Positions 26,637 through 34,808 of a stretch of 64,000 nt of DNA are shown one piece after another. A model generated the notes under the pieces. That model worked only from the letters and a program-made list of their open reading frames with translations. It was not told the DNA's origin and ran no database searches. Origin of the DNA: JADJDM01 sp044352985 (GTDB lineage: Bacteria > Bacteroidota > Bacteroidia > B-17B0 > Aurantibacillaceae); NCBI GenBank assembly GCA_044352985.1, contig JBILCU010000011.1, positions 58,757-122,756 of the forward strand, in the 5' to 3' direction. The translations under genes and the position numbers were made by a program. The stretch's first letter is position 1. Each line of letters opens with the position of its first letter.

Positions 26637-29261
26637 TTAATTGGCAGAAACTTCTGCGGGTTGATTTTGATTTATAAATACTAATTTGTTTTCGAACATG
26701 TCCAATTGAATGCTTTGTTCTTTTCGGACTTTTCCGGCTAATATAGCTTTTGATAGTTCATTCAATACTTGTTTTTGAATAACACGTTTAACCGGACGTG
26801 CACCAAACTGCGGATCAAATCCTAATTGTGATAACCAATCAATTGCCTCATCGGTTACGGTTAACTTTATATCCTGTTCTGCTAAAGTTTTAATGACATA
26901 TTTTAATTGAATGTTTACAATTTTATTCATGTTTTCACGAGTGATTGGCTCGAACATGATGGTTTCATCAATACGATTTAAAAACTCGGGACGAATTGTT
27001 TTTTTTAGTAATTCATAAACTTCGTTTCTTGTCTTCAATAAAATTTGCTCTCTTTTTTCTTCGCTAAATTGCTCAAAATTTTCCTGTATCAAATGAGATC
27101 CGATATTGGAAGTCATGATAATGATTGTATTTTTAAAATTAACTGTTCTACCTTTATTATCGGTTAATCGTCCATCATCCAACACCTGAAGAAGAATGTT
27201 GAACACATCTGGGTGCGCTTTTTCAATTTCATCCAGCAACACAACACTATAAGGTTTTCTTCGCACTGCTTCGGTTAACTGACCGCCTTCTTCATAACCT
27301 ACATATCCCGGAGGAGCACCTACCAAGCGACTTACAGCATGACGCTCCTGATATTCACTCATGTCAATGCGCGTTAAAGCATTTTCGTTGTTGAATAAAA
27401 ACTCAGCGAGAGCTTTGGCCAATTCAGTTTTACCTACACCCGTTGTACCTAAAAAGATAAACGAACCAATAGGTTTTTTACTATCTTGTAAACCTGCCCG
27501 ACTTCTTCGAACAGCATCTGAAATGCTTTCTATTGCAGCTTCTTGTCCGATTACACGTTTGTGTAGTTCATCTTCCAGATGCAATAATTTTTCACGCTCA
27601 CTTTGCAGCATGCGCGCAACAGGTATACCTGTCCATGCGCTGATAACATCTGCAATATCTTCGCTGTCTACTTCTTCTTTCAATAATTGAGAACCACTTT
27701 CCTTTGCAGAAGTTAAATTGGTTTCCATTATTTTTAAGCGTTCTTCAGCCTCACGTACTTTTCCATAGCGCAATTCAGCCACTTTTCCGTAATCACCATT
27801 CTTTTCTGCAATTGTTGCTTCGTGTTTATAATGCTCGATTTCTAATTTTAATTTCTGAACTGTTTCAATTAATTCCTTTTCGCTTTGCCATAGGGCTTTC
27901 AACTGATTACGTTTGTCATTTAAATCAGCAAGTTCTTTATTGAGATCTTCTACTTTTTTTGTTTCTCCCTCGCGTTTCATGGCTTCTCGCTCAATCTCCA
28001 ATTGCATGATTTGTCGTTCAATTGTATCTAATTCAATCGGCATGGAATTGATTTGCATGCGCAATTTAGAAGCTGCTTCATCAACTAAATCAATTGCTTT
28101 ATCTGGTAAAAAACGATCGGAGATATAACGCTGAGAAAGTTCAACAGCAGCAATGATGGCTTCATCTTTAATACGAACTTTATGATGTGTTTCGTATTTT
28201 TCTTTTATGCCACGCAAAATTGATATTGCATCTTCTGCATTCGGTTCATCAACAAACACCTTTTGAAATCGGCGCTCTAGCGCTTTATCTTTTTCAAAAT
28301 ATTTTTGAAATTCATTTAAGGTGGTTGCTCCAATTGCTCTTAACTCTCCGCGAGCTAAAGCTGGTTTTAAAATGTTGGCAGCATCCATTGCGCTATCTCC
28401 ACCACCACCGGCACCAACTAAGGTATGTATTTCATCAATGAACAGTACAATTTCTCCATCAGCACCAATTACTTCTTTCACAACCGACTTCAATCGCTCT
28501 TCAAATTCTCCTTTGTACTTTGCGCCTGCAATCAATGCACCCATATCCAAGGAATAAATTTGTTTGCTTTTTAAGTTTTCGGGAACATCACCGTTATTGA
28601 TACGATGAGCTAAACCTTCAGCAATGGCTGTTTTACCAACACCCGGTTCACCTACAAGTATAGGATTGTTTTTTGTTCTGCGAGAAAGTATTTGAAGCAC
28701 TCTTCTTATTTCTTCATCTCTACCAATTACCGGATCCAATTTGCCTTTTTTGGCCTGATCGTTAAGGTTAATTGCATATTTATTTAATGAATTGTAAGTT
28801 CCTTCCTGAGTTTGACTGGTTACTTTACTTCCTTTTCTTAATTCGTTAATAGAAGCTTTTAAATCTTTATCAGTAAATCCAATATCTTTCATCATTTTAG
28901 AAACGCTATCACCGCTTGCTAAAATACCTATGAGCAAATGTTCGATGGAAATGAATTCATCTCCCAAATCTTTTAATGCTGATGTAGCTTTTGCAATGGT
29001 TTGATTAGCGTGGTTAGATAGGTAAGGCTGCCCACCATTTACTTTTGGATAAGAATTTACAATGCTGTCCAATGTTTTTTTAAATACCTCAGCATTGATT
29101 CCTAATTTCTTTAAAATAAACGGAGTTACATTTTCGTCATTCTCCATTATGGCTTTTAAGATATGCCCATTTTCAATGGCTTGCTGACCATTCATATTCG
29201 CAATGGTTAAAGCTTGCTGAATGGCTTCCTGTGATTTTATGGTAAATTTATCAAAGTTCAT
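26637..29261 (-). CDS. clpB: ATP-dependent chaperone ClpB
   Basis: The 874-residue disaggregase has all ClpB parts. There is an N-terminal Clp-N repeat domain (1-145). The first AAA module has Walker A GEPGVGKT at 204-211 and Walker B LFIDEIH. A coiled-coil middle domain (about 400-540, rich in Glu/Lys/Leu) distinguishes ClpB from ClpA/C. The second AAA module has Walker A GTTGVGKT (about 605) and an SNIGS sensor. With DnaK it extracts proteins from aggregates. The thioredoxin gene follows after 10 bp. No CIRCE-like repeat was found upstream. Confidence 0.97.
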   Translation of the reverse strand: MNFDKFTIKSQEAIQQALTIANMNGQQAIENGHILKAIMENDENVTPFILKKLGINAEVFKKTLDSIVNSYPKVNGGQPYLSNHANQTIAKATSALKDLGDEFISIEHLLIGILASGDSVSKMMKDIGFTDKDLKASINELRKGSKVTSQTQEGTYNSLNKYAINLNDQAKKGKLDPVIGRDEEIRRVLQILSRRTKNNPILVGEPGVGKTAIAEGLAHRINNGDVPENLKSKQIYSLDMGALIAGAKYKGEFEERLKSVVKEVIGADGEIVLFIDEIHTLVGAGGGGDSAMDAANILKPALARGELRAIGATTLNEFQKYFEKDKALERRFQKVFVDEPNAEDAISILRGIKEKYETHHKVRIKDEAIIAAVELSQRYISDRFLPDKAIDLVDEAASKLRMQINSMPIELDTIERQIMQLEIEREAMKREGETKKVEDLNKELADLNDKRNQLKALWQSEKELIETVQKLKLEIEHYKHEATIAEKNGDYGKVAELRYGKVREAEERLKIMETNLTSAKESGSQLLKEEVDSEDIADVISAWTGIPVARMLQSEREKLLHLEDELHKRVIGQEAAIESISDAVRRSRAGLQDSKKPIGSFIFLGTTGVGKTELAKALAEFLFNNENALTRIDMSEYQERHAVSRLVGAPPGYVGYEEGGQLTEAVRRKPYSVVLLDEIEKAHPDVFNILLQVLDDGRLTDNKGRTVNFKNTIIIMTSNIGSHLIQENFEQFSEEKREQILLKTRNEVYELLKKTIRPEFLNRIDETIMFEPITRENMNKIVNIQLKYVIKTLAEQDIKLTVTDEAIDWLSQLGFDPQFGARPVKRVIQKQVLNELSKAILAGKVRKEQSIQLDMFENKLVFINQNQPAEVSAN

Positions 29262-29491
29262 AGTTTTAATTTTTTTGTTGGAATGAACAGAATTTATTCC
29301 AGTTGAAAAGTTAAGACAATATTACTTGAATAAATTAATTACAAAGACGAATTGACTTGAAAATACTAAAAAACATGACGAAATGTAATTAGCGTGTATA
29401 GAATAATGTTATTGCTAAATGCACATGTGTGCACAACATAACTATTTTTTTTAGGTAGTTAATTTTTTGAAATAGTATATTTAAAATACTC

Positions 29492-29764
29492 CTAAATCTC
29501 TTGATCTTTAATCAATGGTAGTACTTCAATCGATTTTTTTAATTGATAAAAAGGTAAGGTTGTAATTAATTGATTTGCTTTTTCAAGATCCATATCTTTT
29601 AGTATTAGGACCGCACCATTTTTAGTTGGTCTTAAAAAGAGTTGTTCCAAAAATCCCTCTTTTTTCCATTGAGCTACTACTTCGCGCTCGTGCTTCAATA
29701 TTTCAGGGAAATTACTAGGAAGATTTTCCGTATCTATAGTTAGGATAACAAGTATTCTGTTCAT
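29492..29764 (-). CDS. Muconolactone-isomerase-like small dimeric alpha/beta-barrel protein
   Basis: The 90-residue protein resembles muconolactone delta-isomerase and YciI-like ferredoxin-fold proteins. It has an N-terminal strand, a helix ending AQWKKEGFLEQLFLRP, the NGAVLILKDMDLEKANQLI helix and a final LPFYQLKKSIEVLPL strand. The catabolic function is not established; related short proteins are often annotated only as hypothetical. It begins 6 bp after the decayed ene-reductase tail on the same strand. It may be the last intact gene of a formerly larger oxidoreductase cluster. Confidence 0.55.
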   Translation of the reverse strand: MNRILVILTIDTENLPSNFPEILKHEREVVAQWKKEGFLEQLFLRPTKNGAVLILKDMDLEKANQLITTLPFYQLKKSIEVLPLIKDQEI

Positions 29765-29770
29765 GATAAT

Positions 29771-29833
29771 TTAATCTTTTAAAAATGGATAATCCGTATA
29801 ACCTTTTTCACTACCGCCAAATATAGTATACAT
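29771..29833 (-). pseudogene. Remnant C terminus of an old-yellow-enzyme/alkene reductase
   Basis: The minus strand encodes MYTIFGGSEKGYTDYPFLKD and a stop. This matches the end of NADH:flavin alkene reductases (their T-(F/Y)-Y/F-GG-x-E-GYTDYP signature). An in-frame TGA lies two codons before the Met, and no other part of the roughly 360-residue enzyme is present upstream. It is therefore a deletion remnant. Confidence 0.65.
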
Positions 29834-29929
29834 TTCCGTTCATTTGGTTGAAAAATTTGCAATAGTATTTATCTCTTAATTTCAATTATCATTTTTTTAT
29901 TTTCTCTATCAACATGTTCACTGCAGAGG

Positions 29930-30649
29930 TTATAATTTAATAATTTTCATTTTGTCAAACATCCAAATAATTCGATAAGTTAGATCTAACTCCCACCATT
30001 TTACTGCAAAATTTGGTTTTGAACCCGCCTGGTGATGATTGTTTTGATACAATTCACCCATAAGTAAAAAATCAATGAAGAGCGTGTTTTTTGATTTATC
30101 TGCACAATTAAAATTTCTATAGCCGTATTTATGTCCTGCCCAATTTACAATTGCACCTTGAATTGGTCCAATAAAAAAATGAATAGGTAAAAACAAAAAC
30201 ATCCACCAATCAGGCGCAAAAGCAACATAGAATAAAACATATAAGCCAGCGAAAAACAATCTCATCAACCAACTATCAGCAATTTTATCAATGGGTTTAA
30301 ACTCAGGAAAATCACGATCAAATTTATCTTCAATAACAACACGTTTATTTAAAACATCACTATAAATTTTTTTTGTATGTAACATCATTTGTAAAGCATC
30401 TTTAAAAAAATGTGGTGTGTGCGGATCTTTTTCAGTATCACTAAAAGCATGATGCATCCTATGAAGTATGGCATATGCTCTTGCATTTAAATATGAAGAA
30501 CCTTGAGTAATCCATGAAAAAATATAGAAAAACTTAATCCAGAATTTATTCATTGTAAACATCTTATGTGCGGAGTAACGATGCAGAAAAAAAGTTTGAC
30601 TAAACAATGAAGAGTACCAGTGAAAAAATATAAAAATAAAAACGTACAT
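29930..30649 (-). CDS. Membrane fatty-acid desaturase (acyl-CoA delta-9 type)
   Basis: This 239-residue membrane protein has the three histidine boxes of the desaturase family: HRYSAH (23-28), HRMHH (63-67) and QNNHH (202-206). These hold the di-iron centre that introduces a double bond into acyl chains. Several hydrophobic segments are present, and an EKDPHTPHFF segment is typical of stearoyl-CoA-like enzymes. The N terminus is short but complete enough for the first box. It probably adjusts membrane fluidity. A cold-type regulatory region of the DEAD-box helicase lies divergently upstream, so co-regulation by temperature is a reasonable guess but not shown. Confidence 0.88.
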   Translation of the reverse strand: MYVFIFIFFHWYSSLFSQTFFLHRYSAHKMFTMNKFWIKFFYIFSWITQGSSYLNARAYAILHRMHHAFSDTEKDPHTPHFFKDALQMMLHTKKIYSDVLNKRVVIEDKFDRDFPEFKPIDKIADSWLMRLFFAGLYVLFYVAFAPDWWMFLFLPIHFFIGPIQGAIVNWAGHKYGYRNFNCADKSKNTLFIDFLLMGELYQNNHHQAGSKPNFAVKWWELDLTYRIIWMFDKMKIIKL

Positions 30650-30803
30650 TTTAAAGGGTTTTTTAGTATTATCGAAAGTTCTGTATTATTTTTTGAATAA
30701 CAATTAATTATCGTGTTAATTCTTTTTAGCTTATTCTTAATCATGATCTCTCACAATAAAAACATTTAAACTATTAACGTGCTAATTAGCATTCATAAGT
30801 CAT

Positions 30804-30835
30804 TTTGTTAGCTTCACATATTTAGCATATATTTG
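30804..30835 (+). promoter_or_regulatory. Strong Bacteroidota promoter of the DEAD-box helicase
   Basis: TTTG at 30804-30807, a 20-nt spacer and TATATTTG at 30828-30835 match the -33/-7 consensus and spacing closely. The expected start near 30842 leaves a long 5' untranslated region of about 130 nt before the ATG at 30971. Confidence 0.65.
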
Positions 30836-30838
30836 TGT

Positions 30839-30970
30839 ATCCTTTTGAGGATTGTATTAGAATTGCTGAATGCTTCAGGCGGAAAACGTTTAATTTTCAC
30901 ATTACAATTTTTGGGGTTTAAATGGTTTTGTTACACTCAAATAACAATACCCAAAAATTAAATTCGAATA
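30839..30970 (+). promoter_or_regulatory. Structured 5' untranslated region of the helicase gene, possible thermoregulator
   Basis: Two small perfect hairpins occur in order. One is 5 bp with a 4-nt loop (30839-30843 with 30848-30852); the other is CTGAA-TGC-TTCAG (30866-30878). The second is followed by GCGGAAAACG. Helicases of this family are often cold-induced through long 5' leaders. No Rfam family was recognised, so the regulatory role is inference from length, hairpins and gene identity. Confidence 0.4.
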
Positions 30971-32095
30971 ATGACATTTAAAGATTTAAAATTATCAGAG
31001 CCAATACTAAGGGCTTTGGAGGATGTTGGCTATAAAATTCCAACGCCAATTCAACAACAAGCTATAGAACCCATACTTAACGGCAGAGACATATTTGGTT
31101 GCGCACAAACAGGCACTGGGAAAACAGGAGCATTTTCATTACCTATATTACAGCGCTTAGCCGGTTCTTCACGAACAGGAAATACAAGAGCATTGGTTCT
31201 TGCACCAACCAGAGAATTAGCGCTGCAAATTAGCGACAATATCCGATCATATTGTAAATACTTGAAAATCTCTCATACTGCAATTTTTGGCGGTGTATCA
31301 CAAAAAAATCAGGAAAATGAAATTAGGAAAGGCGTTGATATCATTATTGCTACGCCAGGCCGATTGCTTGATTTAATGAATCAACGAATCATCCGTTTGG
31401 ATAAGATTGAGTTTTTTGTTTTGGATGAAGCAGACAGAATGTTGGACATGGGTTTTATTAACGATATAAAAAAGGTAATTACTAAGTTACCTCACAATCG
31501 TCAAACCCTTTTCTTTTCTGCAACAGCAGCTCCCGAAATTATGAAACTAGCTAACACGCTTCTTAAAAATTCGGTTCATGTTTCGGTAACTCCCGTTTCT
31601 TCAACTACTCCTTTAGTTGAGCAAAGTATTTATTATGTGGATAAAGAAAACAAAAGAGCATTGTTAAAATATATCTTAAATGAAAATGCAGTAGAACACG
31701 CATTGGTGTTTACGCGAACTAAACGAGGGGCCGATAAAGTTGCTAAAGAACTAAATAATAGCGGAATTAAATCAGATGCAATTCACGGAAATAAATCACA
31801 GGGCGCAAGAGAGAGAGCATTGAAAGGATTTAAGAATCGCAGCATTCGTGTACTTGTTGCTACTGATATTGCATCGCGTGGAATAGATGTAGATAGATTA
31901 TCGCACGTAATCAATTACGAAATACCAGAGCAGGCAGAAACATATGTACACCGAATTGGTCGGACAGGAAGGGCTGGCTCATCTGGTATTGCAATCTCAT
32001 TGTGTACCAATGAGGAAATTAACTACATGAAAGATATAAGTAAATTAATTAAACAGAAAATTGCTGTAGTATCAAATCATCCCTTTTCAAAATAA
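30971..32095 (+). CDS. DEAD-box ATP-dependent RNA helicase (RhlE-like)
   Basis: The 374-residue helicase contains the Q motif (TPIQQQAIEPI), motif I AQTGTGKT, motif Ia PTRELALQI, motif II LDEADRMLDMGF, motif III SAT, motif V ATDIASRGID and motif VI HRIGRTGRAG. It ends soon after the helicase core without the basic tail typical of longer RhlE proteins. It unwinds RNA duplexes and likely aids ribosome assembly or RNA decay at low temperature. It has its own promoter and a long leader. Confidence 0.95.
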   Translation: MTFKDLKLSEPILRALEDVGYKIPTPIQQQAIEPILNGRDIFGCAQTGTGKTGAFSLPILQRLAGSSRTGNTRALVLAPTRELALQISDNIRSYCKYLKISHTAIFGGVSQKNQENEIRKGVDIIIATPGRLLDLMNQRIIRLDKIEFFVLDEADRMLDMGFINDIKKVITKLPHNRQTLFFSATAAPEIMKLANTLLKNSVHVSVTPVSSTTPLVEQSIYYVDKENKRALLKYILNENAVEHALVFTRTKRGADKVAKELNNSGIKSDAIHGNKSQGARERALKGFKNRSIRVLVATDIASRGIDVDRLSHVINYEIPEQAETYVHRIGRTGRAGSSGIAISLCTNEEINYMKDISKLIKQKIAVVSNHPFSK

Positions 32096-32196
32096 CCTTT
32101 TAATATGTACTCCACTTTTGAAACTAGACTCATATTGGCACTTTTACGTGTGATAAAATGCCGCCCATAATATCGTGAACAATAACTAATAAGTAG

Positions 32197-32815
32197 TTAA
32201 ATATTAGAAACGATTAATGTCTGGCTATAACCATCTATGTTTTGAGTTAATTCTTGTTTTATTTTTAAGATATAATCATAAAGCAATTGCTTTTCCTTAT
32301 CTGAAAGGTGCAAGGCTTCAGATATTTCATATGTAGATTTTTATTGTTTTTTAGTTGTCATATGGTATACGCCATGTATCTTCACTTCGACAAGCTCAGC
32401 GCAACGCATTTGTTTTTGTGCGCGAAGCACATGGCTATTTCATAATTGAAAAAGGAAAAATCTTTCATCTTGAAACTTAATGAAGTACCTCTTGCTAAAT
32501 CGGGATGAAAAAATAATCCCCATCCCATCATATTTTCTTTTACTTCAATGTCATTATCAATTGTAATTACATGATTGGGAGCCATGCATACCAGACTTCC
32601 ATCCTGAAAGTCGAGTGTTATTCTACCATAACGTATGTGATTCAGACAATAGTTTTTAAACATGATGGAATAAAAATCTATTTTGATTCTAATTTCATCT
32701 TTGGCATGTTCACATTATTAAAATCTACTACAGCTATTAATGGATGTTCTGCATAACCTAAATCCAAAAATTTATATAAATCTGAAATAGTTTTTAAGTA
32801 TAAAATTTTACTCAT
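32197..32815 (-). pseudogene. AraC-family regulator, disrupted by frameshift, insertion and C-terminal truncation
   Basis: The reading starts at ATG 32815 (MSKILYLKTISDLYKFLDLG). It hits a TAG near 32677 that a one-base frameshift would bypass to reach IDFYSIMFKNYC. It then encodes the sensor domain (HIRYGRITLDFQDGSLV, GWGLFFHPDLARGTSLSFK) up to FFNYEI. A 104-bp element interrupts it there. The frame resumes as YEISEALHLSDKEKQLLY and runs to SQTLIVSNI followed by a stop. The HTH DNA-binding domain that should come next is missing. Removing the insert and one copy of the 9-bp duplication restores a perfect in-frame join (FFNYEISEALHLSDK). It cannot act as a DNA-binding regulator now. Confidence 0.85.
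32323..32444. mobile_element. Non-coding 104-bp element with 9-bp target-site duplication
   Basis: The 9-mer TATTTCATA occurs at 32323-32331 and again at 32436-32444, flanking 104 bp (32332-32435) inside the AraC pseudogene. The right part of the insert (32371-32435) is an imperfect inverted repeat: GCCATGTATCTTCACTTCG against CGAAGCACATGGC. It encloses a CTGAGCTTGTCGAAG-type core on the minus strand. There is no transposase. This is the footprint of a MITE-like or repeat insertion whose boundaries are defined by the duplication and by the interrupted reading frame. Confidence 0.75.
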
Positions 32816-32826
32816 CAGTTATTGAT

Positions 32827-33060
32827 TTATAATTTAAAAAACTTTTTATTCATGCTTAAAATAAAATTGTAACCATACCATTTATTTAAGAGGTTATATA
32901 ATTTTGCGTCTTTACCTGCCATATAACGTAACTTATTTTTCTCATCCGTTGCGGCTTCAAAAATTACTTTTGTAACCACATCAGTAGTAGAAGCATTTTT
33001 AAACTTTGCCGGTAATGCAGTGGTAATTTTAGAAACAAAACTCACTATTTTTAATAATAT
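32827..33060 (-). pseudogene. C-terminal remnant of a short-chain dehydrogenase
   Basis: About 75 codons in the minus frame resemble the tail of SDR oxidoreductases: a PAKFKNASTTDVVTKVIFEAATDE segment followed by LRYMAGKDAK. No Rossmann domain or start codon in a proper context precedes it (only TTG/GTG codons near 33078-33045). It sits next to the broken AraC gene and on the same strand, as a separate remnant of the same lost cluster. Confidence 0.65.
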
Positions 33061-33169
33061 CAATGTATACAAATTCAAGAAGTTTGTATAGTAAATTGAG
33101 ATATTCAGTTTAAACTAAAATTTATGAAACAATGTTAAATTATTCAATTTTTAATACCTTTACTTTGTT

Positions 33170-33925
33170 ATGAGCAGAAAAAAAATTGTTGCAGGCAACT
33201 GGAAAATGAATAAGACACTTCCGGAAGCAATTGCGTTAACTAGCGAAATTCTTGAACAAGCCAATTCATCAACTTGTATAAAAATTATACTACCTCCCTT
33301 TCCTTTTATTCACATAATGAGTGAACTTGCAAAAAACAAAAGTAATTTTTTTGTTGGTGCTCAAAATTTAAATGATCATGAGAATGGTTCATTTACAGGT
33401 GAAATTTCAGCAGCAGCATTAACATCTGTTGGGGCTAATTATGTTTTAGTTGGGCATTCTGAGCGCAGGACCTATTTTAACGAATCAGCTGATTTCTTAA
33501 AACATAAAATTTCAATAGCAATTAAACATCAGCTTACACCTATTTATTGTTTTGGTGAATCTTTAACTCAAAGAGAATCCGGAATTTTCAGAGAAGTTAT
33601 TCAGCAACAATTAAACGAATCATTGTTTCATTTAAATGATGAGGAGATTAAAAAAGTTGTTTTGGCTTATGAGCCTGTTTGGGCTATTGGCACAGGAAGA
33701 ACTGCAAGCCCTGAACAAGCTCAGGAAGTTCATGCGTTTGTTCGTCAATTAGTAAAAAATCATTACTCAGAAGATGAAGCTAATAGAATCAGTATTCTTT
33801 ATGGAGGTAGTTGTAACGCACAAAATGCACAAGAGTTATTTGCCATGCCTGATATTGATGGAGGTTTAATTGGTGGCGCTTCTTTAAAAGCTGTAGATTT
33901 TGTAACCATTACTCATTCTTTTTAA
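33170..33925 (+). CDS. tpiA: Triosephosphate isomerase
   Basis: The 251-residue TIM barrel interconverts dihydroxyacetone phosphate and glyceraldehyde 3-phosphate. Motifs are AGNWKMNKT (Asn and Lys at about 10 and 12), VGHSERR with the catalytic His, AYEPVWAIGTG with the catalytic Glu, and LYGGSC and GGLIGGASLK for phosphate binding. The stop overlaps the start of prmA by one base (TAATG). Confidence 0.98.
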   Translation: MSRKKIVAGNWKMNKTLPEAIALTSEILEQANSSTCIKIILPPFPFIHIMSELAKNKSNFFVGAQNLNDHENGSFTGEISAAALTSVGANYVLVGHSERRTYFNESADFLKHKISIAIKHQLTPIYCFGESLTQRESGIFREVIQQQLNESLFHLNDEEIKKVVLAYEPVWAIGTGRTASPEQAQEVHAFVRQLVKNHYSEDEANRISILYGGSCNAQNAQELFAMPDIDGGLIGGASLKAVDFVTITHSF

Positions 33926-34752
33926 TGAACTACTTTGTTATTCGTTTTATAATAAATCCAGTTCTACCCGGAACTGATGTATTAACTGCTTTATTGGGTG
34001 AATTACCATTTGAATCGTTTGTAAGTACTGAACAAGGTCTCGATGCTTTTATCAAGGAAGAAGATTTTACCGACGATTTATTAAACGATTTACCTGAATT
34101 AGATTTTAAATTTACGTTTACGGTCGAAAAAATTCTACAACAGAACTGGAATGCCCAGTGGGAAAGTAACTTTAATCCAGTGCTTGTTGAAGATAAATGC
34201 ATGATTCGCGCTTCATTTCATGAGGCACCACAATCTGGCATTATGGATGTCATCATTGATCCAAAAATGTCTTTTGGAACCGGACATCACGATACCACTT
34301 GGCTTATGTCGCGTGAATTATTTGTCCTCGATTTAAAAAATAAATCAGTGTTAGATATGGGGTGCGGAACAGGTGTTTTGGCAATCATTGCAAAAAAATT
34401 AGGAGCAAACACTGTTTCAGGAATCGACATTGATGAATGGAGCATTGAAAACAGCAGAGAAAATGCACAAGTAAACAATTGTCCTGAAATTTTTTTTGAG
34501 AAAGGAAATGCATCACTTTTAAGTAATAAAAAATACGATATCATTTTAGCTAATATTAATAGAAACGTATTAATTAATGATTTGGAAACCTACTATAATT
34601 GCCTAAATAATAATGGTGTTTTGTTGCTAAGTGGATTTTTTGAAAATGATTTTAACGAGTTGAATCAAAAAGCCATTTCTTTACACTACACTTTTGAGAA
34701 AAAAGAAATTAAAAATAACTGGTGTTTATTAAAATATTCGAAGACTCAATAA
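33925..34752 (+). CDS. prmA: Ribosomal protein L11 methyltransferase
   Basis: The 275-residue enzyme methylates lysines and the N terminus of ribosomal protein L11 using S-adenosylmethionine. It has PrmA motifs KMSFGTGHHDTT (about 114-125), the SAM motif SVLDMGCGTGVLAI (141-154), and ILANINRNV, an NxN-type catalytic-region motif. The N-terminal L11-binding domain is slightly short for the family. Translation is probably coupled to tpiA through the TAATG overlap. Confidence 0.93.
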   Translation: MNYFVIRFIINPVLPGTDVLTALLGELPFESFVSTEQGLDAFIKEEDFTDDLLNDLPELDFKFTFTVEKILQQNWNAQWESNFNPVLVEDKCMIRASFHEAPQSGIMDVIIDPKMSFGTGHHDTTWLMSRELFVLDLKNKSVLDMGCGTGVLAIIAKKLGANTVSGIDIDEWSIENSRENAQVNNCPEIFFEKGNASLLSNKKYDIILANINRNVLINDLETYYNCLNNNGVLLLSGFFENDFNELNQKAISLHYTFEKKEIKNNWCLLKYSKTQ

Positions 34753-34808
34753 CGTAGGAATGTTTCCTAATACGGAAAAAAATGTGAAATTTGCACGACA
34801 ATTTAAAA

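Noticed and set aside
27361..28557. Several plus-strand frames of 70-109 codons
   Set aside because: All lie antisense to clpB and reflect its codon usage; none has a promoter or family motif.
29834..29929. Short minus frame (about 23 codons) between the desaturase and the ene-reductase tail
   Set aside because: No start codon context, family match or conserved feature was seen; probably chance.
32827..33078. Intact 83-residue protein starting at a TTG
   Set aside because: The sequence matches only the tail of SDR enzymes and has no proper start, so it is listed as a remnant instead.
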